From: Paludibacter jiangxiensis
GTDB taxonomy: Bacteria > Bacteroidota > Bacteroidia > Bacteroidales > Paludibacteraceae
Direction of reading: 5' to 3'
Assembly: GCF_001618385.1 (NCBI RefSeq)
Contig: NZ_BDCR01000001.1
Location: forward strand, 868,001-932,000
DNA length: 64,000 nucleotides
Positions 33,442 through 42,634 of this stretch are shown one piece after another (position 1 is the first letter of the stretch; the number at the start of each line of letters is the position of its first letter). The notes beneath the pieces are model-generated. The model was not told the origin of the DNA and made no database searches. It worked only from the letters and a program-made list of their open reading frames with translations. The translations under genes were made by a program, and so were the position numbers.

Positions 33442-35046
33442 TCAATGTTTTACTTCATTTAACACAAGTATGAGATTTCGTCCGACACAGGCATTCGGAC
33501 TGGGAATATGGAGTAAATTACTTACCGTTGGCGCAATGTCTGTGATGTTGGCAGAAGTAATGGTTTGTGAGTTAATTGAATAACCGAACAGGATGAACGG
33601 AACATAAGACTCTTTTCGGTTGCTCGCCGATATGATTTTCCCTGAAGCATCGGCTTCTACCCATCCCGGCATCAGTGAGAAAACTACATCTCCGGAGTGA
33701 TTCTTATTATAAGAATTTTTCATTCGCGATTGTTCATCATATCCTTTACCGTCCGAATGAAGTATTTCCTGAGTCGTGAATGCTGTTTGTACTCCCTGTA
33801 GTTCCATCATAAAGTCAGCGCAATGTTGCTGGATGGCGTTCATCGAAATTCCTTTTTTCTCGATTGTTTTACGGTCAAGATAGATGTTTTTGTTGAAATA
33901 GCCGGTAACCCACTGATTCTGGCCATATACAGCCATGAGGTAAAGGTTGAGCAAGGCCATTGAACTTGACGGAACGAATGTGCCTCCGCTTATCTTGTAA
34001 TTGGCCAGCGTATTTTGCGAGTGAATCTCGCCCTGACTACCGGTAACAACAAACAACGCATGGTTCAACCCGACGCTTTGATCAATCTTATCAATCAGTT
34101 CAGAGAGGTATTTATCCAGTCGCAGGTACATGTCTTCTTTTTCTGCCGAAAGCATTTCAAACGAATCATCGCCGTTTGTTTGAAGGGAAAACTGTAATCC
34201 GAGATAATCTGTTGTACCTCCTATTCCCATCTTTTCAGTGACAACTGCTTTGAGAGCAGCATCTTTTACAATCTGGTTGACAAAGGGTGTATGCTTGAAA
34301 TGCTGCACACGTTCCGAAACGGACTTCCCGGTGTTGAAATAGACAAAACCCCTTGCAGCATCCTTTCTTTTGGGTGGAAACAGGTAGGTATTGATAGGAT
34401 ATAAAGGGAACCAGTCTTCCAGTATTGTCGTTTCAAGCGAATGATCCACGTTCATCTGATCCGCCCAGCGAGGCAAGCCCAATGGGTAAAAGGAGGTAGT
34501 GGCAAAATGACCTGAGTTGTTGTCAATCCACACTGCTCCGTCGGCTGCATGGCCGGCAAGCATGATGGCTTCATGACTGTTGATCCCGATGGAGAAAACT
34601 CTGGATTTTCCCCCGCTGTTCATCTTCAACTCGTCTGATACGGTAGAAGCCAGCAACGGTTTCGGAGACAGTGTTTCGGTTGTACCAATTCCGGCTGCTG
34701 AAGGATCTTTCAGGCTTAGTTCCAGTTTATCTGATGCCCGATCATAATACTGATTACCGGTAATGCCGTGATAAAACGGAGGTGTGCCGCAAACCAGAGA
34801 GGCATAGTCGCTTGCGGCTCCGCACGAAAGAATCGGATAATACGTATGCCGGCAAACTGCGCCCTGACTGTAAAGGCGGCGAAAGCCTCCTTTGTCGAAA
34901 AGATTCCAGAGGGTGGTCAGGTGTTCCGGCTGAAGTCCATCAATTACAATATTGACTACCAAACGAGGGCGTTCGGGTTCGTTTGCAGCATACACTGAAC
35001 CTGTCAGGCCGATAAAAAATGCTACATACAGGCAAAACGATTTCAT
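33442..35046 (-). CDS. Alkaline phosphatase superfamily protein, apparently catalytically degenerate
   Basis: This 534-residue exported protein has a signal peptide (1-20) and the alkaline phosphatase/nucleotide pyrophosphatase fold similar to PafA-type enzymes. D36 (IVIDGL) is kept. The nucleophile region, usually YPTxTxxGH, reads YPILSCGAASDYASLVCGT. The metal-binding TADHG reads TGSQG (335-339), and the C-terminal histidine loop before VPFILFG is missing. The frame is intact, so this looks like a pseudoenzyme rather than a pseudogene. The start codon lies within leader motif copy 5 (35044-35080). Confidence 0.75.
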   Translation of the reverse strand: MKSFCLYVAFFIGLTGSVYAANEPERPRLVVNIVIDGLQPEHLTTLWNLFDKGGFRRLYSQGAVCRHTYYPILSCGAASDYASLVCGTPPFYHGITGNQYYDRASDKLELSLKDPSAAGIGTTETLSPKPLLASTVSDELKMNSGGKSRVFSIGINSHEAIMLAGHAADGAVWIDNNSGHFATTSFYPLGLPRWADQMNVDHSLETTILEDWFPLYPINTYLFPPKRKDAARGFVYFNTGKSVSERVQHFKHTPFVNQIVKDAALKAVVTEKMGIGGTTDYLGLQFSLQTNGDDSFEMLSAEKEDMYLRLDKYLSELIDKIDQSVGLNHALFVVTGSQGEIHSQNTLANYKISGGTFVPSSSMALLNLYLMAVYGQNQWVTGYFNKNIYLDRKTIEKKGISMNAIQQHCADFMMELQGVQTAFTTQEILHSDGKGYDEQSRMKNSYNKNHSGDVVFSLMPGWVEADASGKIISASNRKESYVPFILFGYSINSQTITSANITDIAPTVSNLLHIPSPNACVGRNLILVLNEVKH

Positions 35047-35080
35047 GCGTTTATTTTTACATTAAAGTCACATGGAATTG
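35044..35080 (-). promoter_or_regulatory. Leader motif, copy 5, at phosphatase-like gene
   Basis: In gene orientation AATTCCATGTGACTTTAATG, AT-rich spacer, GCATGAAA with the start codon. It follows the same layout as the copies at 32181 and 50000, though the inverted arms are only CATG-type here. Confidence 0.4.
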
Positions 35081-35084
35081 CATG

Positions 35085-35121
35085 ATTGGGGAATAATTAT
35101 TTCGATTGCTTATTCCCCAAT
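35085..35121 (-). terminator. 12-bp perfect hairpin after Lnb-like gene
   Basis: Arms 35085-35096 and 35110-35121 (ATTGGGGAATAA and its complement) enclose 13 bases, between the stop of the Lnb-like gene and the start of the phosphatase-like gene. There is no clear T-run after it, so it may instead be a leader structure. Confidence 0.5.
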
Positions 35122-35131
35122 TATGCTCATT

Positions 35132-36343
35132 TCATTTCTTTTTTGCTTTTCCATTTGCAATGACTACGCTCCTAAAGTATTCTCCTTTCAGTCTCAAATA
35201 CATAATCGAGCGTAAAGCCAAAACAATAATCAACAGAATCTCAGCTATCACAAAACTTTGTGGTAGCATAAACAAGGTTATCATCATAAATACCTCGCAG
35301 GCAAGGAATAGAAATTGCAGGTAGAATGCAAATTTGCGGGTTTGCCGAAAACAAACTGTAAACGCGAAAACCAGCAAGAGTGGATTCAGCCACACAACAT
35401 TCCAGTTGGAAGATACCAGCGGATGAACGGAGAAAGAAGTCAGGTAAAATACGATAAAGCCGGCAGCTCCTCCAATTCCGAATAAAATAGCATCAAACCA
35501 AATTGAGAGCTTCCGATTGCGTTTGTCTTTTGAGCAAATCCACAATGTTACTAACAATAACAGAACGCAAATCCAGGGGATATAATTAAATGCCGGTTTT
35601 ATATCTTTTCCTTGTGCGGTAACCAGTTGCGACGAACTACTTACCAACGGAACTGTAGTACTGTCACGTTGAATCCGTGCGGTAGCTGCGGCACGCATCA
35701 GCCGTTCGGGAAGGAACATGGTTTGCTGAAAGGTTGCGACATTGTCTTTAGGGGCTCCCAATACCAGATGAATACCAAAAAGGATAGCCGGGCTATCCTC
35801 GGTGTAGAGATCTATGAGTTGCTGAAAGGTTTCCTTCTTCTTTTCTAAGTTTTTATCGAACGTGATTTTCCCCTTGATTGCACCGATAATCATGTCGCGG
35901 GGGCGTGTGGCACAGTTGTCGAAAACAAAATTGTAACGGTAGTACCGATGCTCGGGCTTATAATTCTCAACCAATGCGTCAAACAGAGCCTGTTTTTCAC
36001 TTTGTTTCAGGTTAAGCACCTGTTCCCACATGTTTATCTGTCGGAGCTGGTATTCAAGTATAAATTCCGAAGTTTCGGTAACTCCCAGTTGATAATCGGT
36101 TTCTCCGTTGACAAATTTGTAATAGAACCCCGGGGTGTTATAATCGAAATATCCATAGTTGAAACTGATATCAAGATGGTTAGCCGGATCGGATATGCGA
36201 ATGGCGGAATGCCCGAATTTCGCATATAGTTCCGGCCCGGGGCCACAGGTGAGGAGCGACACTTTAGCCGAGTCGGACAAAGTGACGGCTCCGGCGGTTA
36301 CGATTGAAACGAAAAACAGTAAGAGAATGATAGGTCTGCGCAT
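35132..36343 (-). CDS. DUF4105 / Lnb N-terminal domain membrane protein
   Basis: This 403-residue protein has an N-terminal signal, a periplasmic DUF4105 domain (about 25-240), and five or so C-terminal membrane helices (about 255-385). Conserved H45 (YAKFGHSAIRI) and C143 (FDNCATRPRD) could form a papain-like Cys/His pair. The domain is known as the Lnb N-terminal domain, linked to N-acylation of lipoproteins in Bacteroidetes, so this may complete lipoprotein triacylation in a phylum lacking Lnt. That assignment rests on family recognition only. Several lipoproteins are encoded nearby. Confidence 0.8.
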   Translation of the reverse strand: MRRPIILLLFFVSIVTAGAVTLSDSAKVSLLTCGPGPELYAKFGHSAIRISDPANHLDISFNYGYFDYNTPGFYYKFVNGETDYQLGVTETSEFILEYQLRQINMWEQVLNLKQSEKQALFDALVENYKPEHRYYRYNFVFDNCATRPRDMIIGAIKGKITFDKNLEKKKETFQQLIDLYTEDSPAILFGIHLVLGAPKDNVATFQQTMFLPERLMRAAATARIQRDSTTVPLVSSSSQLVTAQGKDIKPAFNYIPWICVLLLLVTLWICSKDKRNRKLSIWFDAILFGIGGAAGFIVFYLTSFSVHPLVSSNWNVVWLNPLLLVFAFTVCFRQTRKFAFYLQFLFLACEVFMMITLFMLPQSFVIAEILLIIVLALRSIMYLRLKGEYFRSVVIANGKAKKK

Positions 36344-36371
36344 CGATACAAAAATTAGTAATAAACAGGCC

Positions 36372-37523
36372 TTATAGGCATCCGTTCAGGATTTCACGGA
36401 CTTTGTCGGGAGTAATCGTCCCGTTTTCACCCAGTTTCCATCCACGTTGTTCAAATCTTTCTACAATGCTGTTAATTGATTCACTGCCGATTCCGTATTC
36501 GCTCAGCTTGGTTTTAATGCCGACACTGCGGTAGAAGTTTTCCGTTTTGGCGATAGCAGCCTCTACTTTTTCATCGTCCGAACCTGTCGTGATGTTCCAT
36601 ACCCGTTCGCCATACTGAAGCAGTTTTGCTTTTTTCTCTTCACGCATAACTCTCCAAAGTGACGGCTGAACAATTGCCAGAGTAACAGCATGATCCAAAC
36701 CGTGGAAAGCTGTCAGTTCGTGACCGATAGAGTGGGTAGCCCAGTCCTGAGGAACTCCCATCGCAATAAAGCCGTTGAGAGCTAATGTCGCGCTGTACAT
36801 GAAGTTAGACATTAGATCGTAGTTGGTATTGTCGGCAATGACCTTCTCTCCCAGTTCGGTAAGTGTCGAAAGGATTCCTTCGGCAAAGCGATCCTGTACC
36901 ATCGCCTGAGAAGGGTAGGTGAGATATTGCTCGCAAACATGCACAAAGGTATCTACAATGCCGTTTGCAACCTGACGTTTGGGTAGCGAGTATGTCACTT
37001 CCGGATCAAGGATGGAAAAAACCGGATTAGCTTTTATACTACCGAACGCAAGTTTCTCGTGGGTGGCTTTTTTCGAGATAACCGCGTTACCGTTCATCTC
37101 AGAACCTGTTGCCGGTAGTGTTAATACCGAAGCCAGAGGAAGTGCATCCGTAATTTTATTCTGGTCTATCAAAAGATCCCATGGATCGCCATTGTAAACA
37201 ACGGCAGCTGCAATAAATTTGGTTCCGTCGATTACCGAACCGCCTCCTACTGCCAGCAAGAAGTCAATCTTTTGTTCCTTTACAATCTCTACGGCTTTGA
37301 TCAATGTTTCGTAAGTAGGGTTGGGTTCAATACCGGCAAATTCTGTTACGGAATGGTTTTTCAGGGCTTCTTTTACCTGATCATACACTCCATTGGCTTT
37401 GATGCTGCCACCGCCATAGGTCATCAATATTTTTTTATCGGCAGGGATTTCAGTCGCGAGTGTTGCAATTGTTCCTTTGCCGAAAATGAGTTTTGTGGGA
37501 TTTTGAAAAACAAAATTATTCAT
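36372..37523 (-). CDS. Iron-containing alcohol dehydrogenase (YqhD/butanol dehydrogenase type)
   Basis: This 383-residue group III alcohol dehydrogenase shows LIFGKGTIATL, the NAD(P) motif GGGSIKANG and GGGSVIDGTKFIAAA, and metal-binding histidines within HSIGHELTAFHGLDHAVTLA. It reduces aldehydes to alcohols or the reverse. The start is taken at the second methionine (MNNFVFQNPT) to match the family. A promoter on the minus strand has TATCTTTG at 37624-37631 and TTG at 37650-37652 (18-base spacing), leaving a leader of about 95 bases with a hairpin at 37586-37613. Confidence 0.92.
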   Translation of the reverse strand: MNNFVFQNPTKLIFGKGTIATLATEIPADKKILMTYGGGSIKANGVYDQVKEALKNHSVTEFAGIEPNPTYETLIKAVEIVKEQKIDFLLAVGGGSVIDGTKFIAAAVVYNGDPWDLLIDQNKITDALPLASVLTLPATGSEMNGNAVISKKATHEKLAFGSIKANPVFSILDPEVTYSLPKRQVANGIVDTFVHVCEQYLTYPSQAMVQDRFAEGILSTLTELGEKVIADNTNYDLMSNFMYSATLALNGFIAMGVPQDWATHSIGHELTAFHGLDHAVTLAIVQPSLWRVMREEKKAKLLQYGERVWNITTGSDDEKVEAAIAKTENFYRSVGIKTKLSEYGIGSESINSIVERFEQRGWKLGENGTITPDKVREILNGCL

Positions 37524-37848
37524 ATGCAATAAAATTATCGATTAAGTTTGGGAATAGTTTCTCAAGGGGATGCTTTGGATAATAATCTTCCTTGATTTTA
37601 CACATCAAGAAGAATTTGCCGTGCAAAGATACAATACTTTTTTCAGAGGCAATTGCTTGTGAAAATGGCAAGCGGAATCTTATTTCCGGGTACGACAAAA
37701 AAAGTTAATATGCAGATTCAAATGCAACATTTCTTCAAAATAACCGTCTATTAAATTGCATTGTGTTTACTCTTCTCATGTCCTGCCGGGATCAATCTTC
37801 AGGTTTGAGAGATATAAATAATTAACCAAACGTCAAATTTATTATCAA
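37524..37848. other. Divergent intergenic region, no gene
   Basis: This holds the alcohol dehydrogenase promoter and a leader hairpin (TCTTCCTTGAT against ATCAAGAAGA, 37586-37613). The half nearer the lipoprotein gene is AT-rich, and I see no promoter match or repeat there. Confidence 0.6.
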
Positions 37849-38331
37849 ATGAAGAAACTGATATTTCTTTTTAGTTTATTGGGAGTGTTTTTGTTCTCTT
37901 CTTGTAAGATCGGGGCAGGAGATTCTGAGTATTCTCCTCAGATAAGTGTAGCAGCAACTTCGTTAAACGGGGTCAATCTGACAGCCACATCAACTCTCGA
38001 TACATTGCATGTAGGGGATGTCTTGAATTTCTGTGTTATTGCTCAGGGGCTTTCAAATCCTTTGGTAAGTGTTCAGGTTACAAATGACACAACTTATTCG
38101 GCAATCTCTTTTCCTGATCTGGCATCAATTAGTTCAGGTATTCTGAGCAATAGTAAAACGGATATATCCAAAGGTTATTTGTATCTTTCGGATCTAAATA
38201 TTGGCACCATTACTTTTAATGTACTATATGTTGCTAAGAAACCGACAAAAACATCAGGAGTGACATTTTCTGTGGTTTCCACCTCTCAGTATACGACAGC
38301 ACCTTTACAACTGGTTATCCCGGTCAAGTAG
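37849..38331 (+). CDS. Small lipoprotein of unknown function
   Basis: This 160-residue predicted lipoprotein has signal MKKLIFLFSLLGVF with lipobox LFSSC (C19). The mature part is Ser/Thr-rich and beta-rich (VAATSLNGVNLTATSTLDTLHVGD), reminiscent of an immunoglobulin-like or cell-surface adhesive fold, but I do not recognise a family. It is monocistronic, ending at the strong hairpin before the tRNA gene, and transcribed against its neighbours. Confidence 0.75.
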   Translation: MKKLIFLFSLLGVFLFSSCKIGAGDSEYSPQISVAATSLNGVNLTATSTLDTLHVGDVLNFCVIAQGLSNPLVSVQVTNDTTYSAISFPDLASISSGILSNSKTDISKGYLYLSDLNIGTITFNVLYVAKKPTKTSGVTFSVVSTSQYTTAPLQLVIPVK

Positions 38332-38345
38332 CAGATACAGAATAT

Positions 38346-38387
38346 AAAAAACGCGTTGTAAGAGTTCTTCTTGCAACGCGTTTTTTT
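38346..38387. terminator. Strong bidirectional terminator
   Basis: The stem AACGCGTTGTAAGA/TCTTGCAACGCGTT has one T-G wobble, flanked by an A-run and a T-run, between the convergent lipoprotein and tRNA-Thr genes. Confidence 0.9.
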
Positions 38388-38388
38388 G

Positions 38389-38463
38389 TGGAGCCTCTCA
38401 AGGGAGTTGAACCCTCGACCTGCTCATTACGAGTGAGCTGCTCTACCACTGAGCTAAAGAGGC
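38389..38463 (-). tRNA. tRNA-Thr (anticodon CGT)
   Basis: The minus strand folds into a full cloverleaf: acceptor GCCTCTT with GAGAGGC (last pair T-G), D arm GCTCAGTGGTAGAGC, anticodon stem GCTCA/TGAGC with loop CTCGTAA, T arm with GGTTCAACT, and an encoded 3' CCA (38389-38391). The anticodon CGT reads the Thr codon ACG. It is transcribed toward the hairpin at 38346-38387. Confidence 0.96.
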
Positions 38464-38589
38464 TTGATTGGGAGCACAAAATTAATGCAAAATTAAGTTC
38501 TGACCAAATTTAATCTGTTTTTATTACGGGTTTAATGTGAGTATAAACAAAGGGCGGCAAAAAGTAGTTTGCCGCCCTTCCGATTTTGG

Positions 38590-40143
38590 TTAGATGCCTG
38601 AGATTGATGTTTGAGTGCTGGAAATAGTAAAGAATTTCCGTAATGTGCCGCCGGTGTAAGCCCCGCCGGAATATACACCATTGGATTCCGTTCCGGTTGA
38701 GGATCCTCCTGTGTAGAGATAATAGGTTGAGCCACTCTTCAGTGCTGACGATGAAAATACTACATAATAGTAGGCTCTTGTGGGTTTGAAGGTTATCAGA
38801 TCGTTTCCGCTGGCATCCTGTAAGTGGAACAGCGTTCCTGCCGAAATATTCGAACTAAACAGGATTTTGAGCGAACATTGTGAAGATCCGGAACTAACGC
38901 TCTGAATCATATTCCCCGAGTTGGGCCCTGCGGCTATGAGTGTTCCCCCGGAAATGTTGAAGGAGCCGTTGTAGTCAAGTGCTACTTCGGGTTGTGAGCT
39001 TGGTCCGTGTACAGATACGGTACCTCCTGTCATAACGACATTGCCGTTGCTGTCAATTCCATCTCCGTTAGACACTGAAAGATTTATGGTTCCGCCGTTG
39101 ATGTAGATGCAGCTTCCGTCGTTCGACTCTGTGCCTCCCGCAACGGTTCCTGCCGTAGCATTCAGGCCGTCATTGGATGCTGTAATGTTAGTCGATCCTC
39201 CGTTTATTTTGATGACAAAACTTTCTATTCCTTCCCGCGAGGTGGAAACGTTGATGGTTCCGTTATTGATCACAACTGAAGAGTCGGCCTTGAGCCCCTG
39301 ACTGGCGGTAGCCGCAATACTGAATGTTCCGCCATTTATGATCACCCTTTTTTTCGCATGGATTCCGTCTGCGGAAGTGGAGGTGAGGTTAAATGTACCT
39401 CCTTCTACATCAATAAAGCCATAGCCCTTGTCGGTATCGTTATTCGATTTAAGGGCGTGGCCGGTATTTCCTTTTGCGGTAATCGTTCCGTCTCTTACAA
39501 TCAGATAATCTTTTCCTCGGATAGCATCGTCAACAGCTGTTACGTTGATTGTACCGCTTTTTATAATCAATCCGTCGTCGGTTGCAATGCCATCGTATTT
39601 ATTCCCATTGACGGTTAGCGCACCGTTCCCAAAGATCGTCATGTCGCAATTGCTGAAAATGGCAGCGTTCGGTTCGTCGGATGAAGCATACGAAGTTGCA
39701 TCGGTAACCTTATTTGTGGTGTTATCGGCCAGAATCAGGATAGTTTTTTGCGATTTCTTAATATAAAACGGAGAGGTGCTTGAGTTGGCCATGGTAACTC
39801 CGTTCATAATAATTTTAACCACAGCCCCCGATGCATTCACAATGAGTTGCCCATTGGTGAGCGATCCCGAAATGGTATAAGTTCCGCCTGCTGTGATGGT
39901 GGCGGTACTTCCGCTTACGGTGACGTTAGAAGAACTGGTAGTGATGGATGTACCGTTGAACACAATACCGATGGCCGTGGAGGCATCGTACACGTAATCG
40001 GATGCTTCTTCGTGAGTTACACCGACACGGACGTTATCACTGTCGTCGTCACTCTCTTCGTCGAGAAGACTATTTTTACTGCATGAACTGATAAAAATGA
40101 CAGAGAATAAGAGAAGAGCGAAATAGAGATATTTTCGAAACAT
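38590..40143 (-). CDS. Cthe_2159-like beta-helix carbohydrate-binding lipoprotein
   Basis: This 517-residue predicted lipoprotein has lipobox FISSC (C20) and an acidic Asp/Glu/Ser linker. A long right-handed beta-helix follows, built of repeats such as GLIIKSGTINVTAVDDAIRG, IDVEGGTFNLTSTSADGIHA and VVMTGGTVSVHGPSSQP. This matches the Cthe_2159 family, whose founder binds polygalacturonate and calcium. The ATG at 40143 is used; the longer frame overlaps the upstream gene. It is last in the VTC-DUF4956-DUF2490 operon, suggesting a surface adhesin or biofilm component whose display or production involves that membrane machinery. Confidence 0.83.
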   Translation of the reverse strand: MFRKYLYFALLLFSVIFISSCSKNSLLDEESDDDSDNVRVGVTHEEASDYVYDASTAIGIVFNGTSITTSSSNVTVSGSTATITAGGTYTISGSLTNGQLIVNASGAVVKIIMNGVTMANSSTSPFYIKKSQKTILILADNTTNKVTDATSYASSDEPNAAIFSNCDMTIFGNGALTVNGNKYDGIATDDGLIIKSGTINVTAVDDAIRGKDYLIVRDGTITAKGNTGHALKSNNDTDKGYGFIDVEGGTFNLTSTSADGIHAKKRVIINGGTFSIAATASQGLKADSSVVINNGTINVSTSREGIESFVIKINGGSTNITASNDGLNATAGTVAGGTESNDGSCIYINGGTINLSVSNGDGIDSNGNVVMTGGTVSVHGPSSQPEVALDYNGSFNISGGTLIAAGPNSGNMIQSVSSGSSQCSLKILFSSNISAGTLFHLQDASGNDLITFKPTRAYYYVVFSSSALKSGSTYYLYTGGSSTGTESNGVYSGGAYTGGTLRKFFTISSTQTSISGI

Positions 40144-40177
40144 AGGTGTTGCTTTTTTAGAGGTTAGTAATAGGTTT

Positions 40178-40909
40178 TCAGAATGAATAGGTATAGCCGA
40201 CTCCCACAACAAAGCGGCGAACCGGATCTTTTACATTAATTTCGTTGTCTATCAGATAGTAAAAATCGAATTTGTGCTTTTTTTTCATTGTGTAATTTAA
40301 CCCGATTGTGTAACGGAAATCTTCAAAAACATTACCGTCCGGATTGTTCAGTTGGTAAAATGTTTCGAATGATCCGTAGGGGGTGATCTTGCAATGTGAA
40401 ATGTTGTAAGATACTTTCAACCGGTTACGCCAAATCCAAGCTGGATTTATTTTGTAGGTGTCGATAGCTCCGCTCGATTTGATACGGTCGCTTTCGTCTT
40501 TGGTGGTCAATTGCAAGCGTTCCCGCAGCGAGAAATTGAAGTTCCCAAGTTTTTGTGATCCGGTAGCAAACAAATTGAATCGATGACGGGGTTGAAAGTC
40601 GGAATATTTGGTGTCGTTGAAATCGATAAACTGGTAACTTAAGCCGACTTTCAACGGCTTCCATATTGCATATGAAGCTTCAAGTTGCAAGCTCAACCGA
40701 TTTATCTTGGATGTGTTGTCCATCGTACGAAGTTCAAATTCCGTACCGAGATCCCATTTCCCCAGTTTCTTTTCCAAACCGAATGAAGTCCATATTCCGA
40801 AATCATTTGTGGTCTGAGAATGGGCAAGAGTTGTGGCTAACAGCACAATGAGAGTTAGCGTGCAGATGCGTAAATGATTCATAAGGTGTTTTGTAAGGTG
40901 AATATTCAT
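40178..40909 (-). CDS. DUF2490 outer-membrane-like protein
   Basis: This 243-residue exported protein has a signal ending AHSQ, followed by a DUF2490-type small beta-barrel (NDFGIWTSFGLEKKLGKWD, then LRTMDNTSKINRLSLQLEASY and C-terminal FVVGVGYTYSF ending in aromatic residues as outer-membrane barrels do). The start ATG at 40909 overlaps the stop of the DUF4956 gene (TAATG), which argues for translational coupling; a second ATG at 40882 is possible. It sits between the inner-membrane DUF4956 protein and the beta-helix lipoprotein. Confidence 0.82.
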   Translation of the reverse strand: MNIHLTKHLMNHLRICTLTLIVLLATTLAHSQTTNDFGIWTSFGLEKKLGKWDLGTEFELRTMDNTSKINRLSLQLEASYAIWKPLKVGLSYQFIDFNDTKYSDFQPRHRFNLFATGSQKLGNFNFSLRERLQLTTKDESDRIKSSGAIDTYKINPAWIWRNRLKVSYNISHCKITPYGSFETFYQLNNPDGNVFEDFRYTIGLNYTMKKKHKFDFYYLIDNEINVKDPVRRFVVGVGYTYSF

Positions 40910-41616
40910 TATTCGTAATAGTAAATAGTGATGGATGCTGTGTCCTTCATGTAGTTAAGTTCGTTTACATCGAACCGGTGGATATTCAACCCGGTGCGAT
41001 TCTTTAGTTCATTGAGCAAATCGGCCGAAAATTCGGGTTTTATCATCTCCACTTTTTCAAAAAGGACTGTTTTGGTCGATTCGCGTTTGATAACAAACTT
41101 TGAATCAAGCAAGAGTGTGGCAACGAAAATAATTCCGCAGATCACAGCCAGATCCCATATTTCCATCTGAATAGCACTGATTAACCCGACTGCAATGAAA
41201 ATGAATAGATACGTCATATCTTTCATGCTGATGCCCGAAGTTCGGTAACGCAGCATCGAAAAGACAGCAAAAAGACCGAACGCAGCTCCCATTGAGAGTT
41301 TGACCTTGTTCAGCACGAACGTCAACAGGAAAATGGTAATATTGAACAGTATAAATGTAAAGATGGTATCCATCTTCTTGTAGTTCGGGTAATAGACGCA
41401 AAGTATTATCAAAATAACCGTTACGATGTCGATAGCAATGCCGGCAAAGAAATTTGGATTGATCTCGATGACCTCCTTTTTCTTTTCTGTTGTAACGTTC
41501 ACGTTAATAGGATCGTCCGAAGAGAAGATTCCGTTGGGTAATGATGGTGCCGCCTGAATTGTGCAGGGGAGTACCGTTACCAGCATTAGCGCCAGGAGGA
41601 TAATTTTAGGTCGCAT
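40909..41616 (-). CDS. DUF4956 membrane protein
   Basis: This 235-residue inner-membrane protein has a signal-like N-terminus, then about four membrane helices (residues 55-165; FGLFAVFSMLRYRTSGISMKDMTYLF is the family core). A soluble C-terminal domain of about 70 residues (LLNELKNRTGLNIHRFDVNELNYMKDTASITIYYYE) follows. DUF4956 proteins are repeatedly encoded next to VTC-domain polyphosphate polymerases, as here; their function is unknown. The start is taken at 41616 (MRPKII), overlapping the end of the VTC gene by 11 bases. Confidence 0.85.
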   Translation of the reverse strand: MRPKIILLALMLVTVLPCTIQAAPSLPNGIFSSDDPINVNVTTEKKKEVIEINPNFFAGIAIDIVTVILIILCVYYPNYKKMDTIFTFILFNITIFLLTFVLNKVKLSMGAAFGLFAVFSMLRYRTSGISMKDMTYLFIFIAVGLISAIQMEIWDLAVICGIIFVATLLLDSKFVIKRESTKTVLFEKVEMIKPEFSADLLNELKNRTGLNIHRFDVNELNYMKDTASITIYYYE

Positions 41617-42364
41617 TGAGATTAGACAATTTGTTAACATATAGCAATTTGGATTTAAATGAATTTGTTTTCACGTCGGGAACGAAGCTCGCAATTCCGA
41701 GGCAGTATTTGCTGATAGAGAGACATTGGATATGTTCATCCTGCATAAGAGACCGGAAAGGGGAGCGTCCGTTTTTTCCCTGTTTTACTTCTGCAATTAC
41801 CAGATTTGGGAATGAATGTGTTTCCTGATTGATCTGATAAGTCATGTCGAAATCAATGGTAAGTCTCTCCGTCAAAGATTTATTTACAAGAGTAATACGG
41901 TTGTAATTGATCTGTATGGCTTCGTTGAGTGATTCGGCTTTCAGGGCCGTTTCATTTTCAAGAAAGCCGGATATTTCTTCCGAGAGGAAGCACCGGGATT
42001 CGTTTAATTTCATTCGGCTTTTTACGGTGCGTCCTTTGTTCGATTTAAATTTGATTTCGAAAAAACTCTGGTCAGAGTCGACATAGGTGCGGAAGCGGAT
42101 TTTGTACCGGTTGCCCCTTCCGTTGTGGTGATTGGTGTAAAGAGAATAATCGGGAGTATCCAGATAGCGGGTTTCATAATGGCCGTATTGTTGTCCGCCG
42201 ATTGTCAATACCTTGTATTTAGGTTGACTTTGGAGTAGAATATCCTGTAGTTGACCGATGTGAAAAATGTACTTGGTATCCGTTCGGTCAAGCAGACGTA
42301 CCTTATCCATTTCAGAAAGGCAAATAGGTTCGAACAATTTAAGAGAATCGGAAATTGCGTTCAT
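41606..42364 (-). CDS. VTC-domain polyphosphate polymerase
   Basis: This 252-residue protein has the VTC (vacuolar transporter chaperone) catalytic tunnel fold that makes polyphosphate from ATP. Basic and acidic tunnel motifs are present: R27 and K31 in LDRTDTKYIF, RYLDTPDYSLY, RYKIRFRTY, FFEIKFK, and VIAEVKQGK near the C-terminus. No membrane segment is present, so it probably acts at the inner membrane with the DUF4956 protein, whose gene overlaps it. First gene of a four-gene operon with a leader of about 260 bases and a consensus promoter at 42630-42659. Confidence 0.88.
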   Translation of the reverse strand: MNAISDSLKLFEPICLSEMDKVRLLDRTDTKYIFHIGQLQDILLQSQPKYKVLTIGGQQYGHYETRYLDTPDYSLYTNHHNGRGNRYKIRFRTYVDSDQSFFEIKFKSNKGRTVKSRMKLNESRCFLSEEISGFLENETALKAESLNEAIQINYNRITLVNKSLTERLTIDFDMTYQINQETHSFPNLVIAEVKQGKNGRSPFRSLMQDEHIQCLSISKYCLGIASFVPDVKTNSFKSKLLYVNKLSNLNAT

Positions 42365-42610
42365 CTTCTCGTAGTTTTAGTGCATGAGTTGCTTGGAAAA
42401 CTTAATGACCGTACGGATTTGGTCTGGCCAAACACTCCGGTTGTTTGTGTTTACAAGGTTAAAAAACGAGTAGAGATGTCGCTGATAGGCTGGTGTGTTT
42501 GTTAAGGTTTAAGTCAGGAAAAGTCTGCCGAAAGTGCATTGTGCCGGTGCATTCCGGCAGAACCATTCCTATAAATAAAGCGATGAACTTTATTGCATAA
42601 TCTACATCAC

Positions 42611-42634
42611 ATTTGTAGTCAGGCGACTACAAAT
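42611..42634. promoter_or_regulatory. Perfect palindrome overlapping VTC operon -7 box
   Basis: ATTTGTAGTC (42611-42620) and GACTACAAAT (42625-42634) are exact complements with a 4-base spacer. They cover part of the -7 box and the expected transcription start, so a bound dimer would block the promoter. Alternatively it forms a hairpin at the 5' end of the mRNA. Confidence 0.6.

Noticed and set aside
35085-35121. 12-bp perfect hairpin taken as a mobile-element end
   Set aside because: It is single copy in the window and lies directly after a stop codon, so a termination or leader role is simpler.
38389-38463. tRNA-Thr gene as an integration site for a mobile element
   Set aside because: There is no integrase, and no second copy of the tRNA 3' end is visible nearby.
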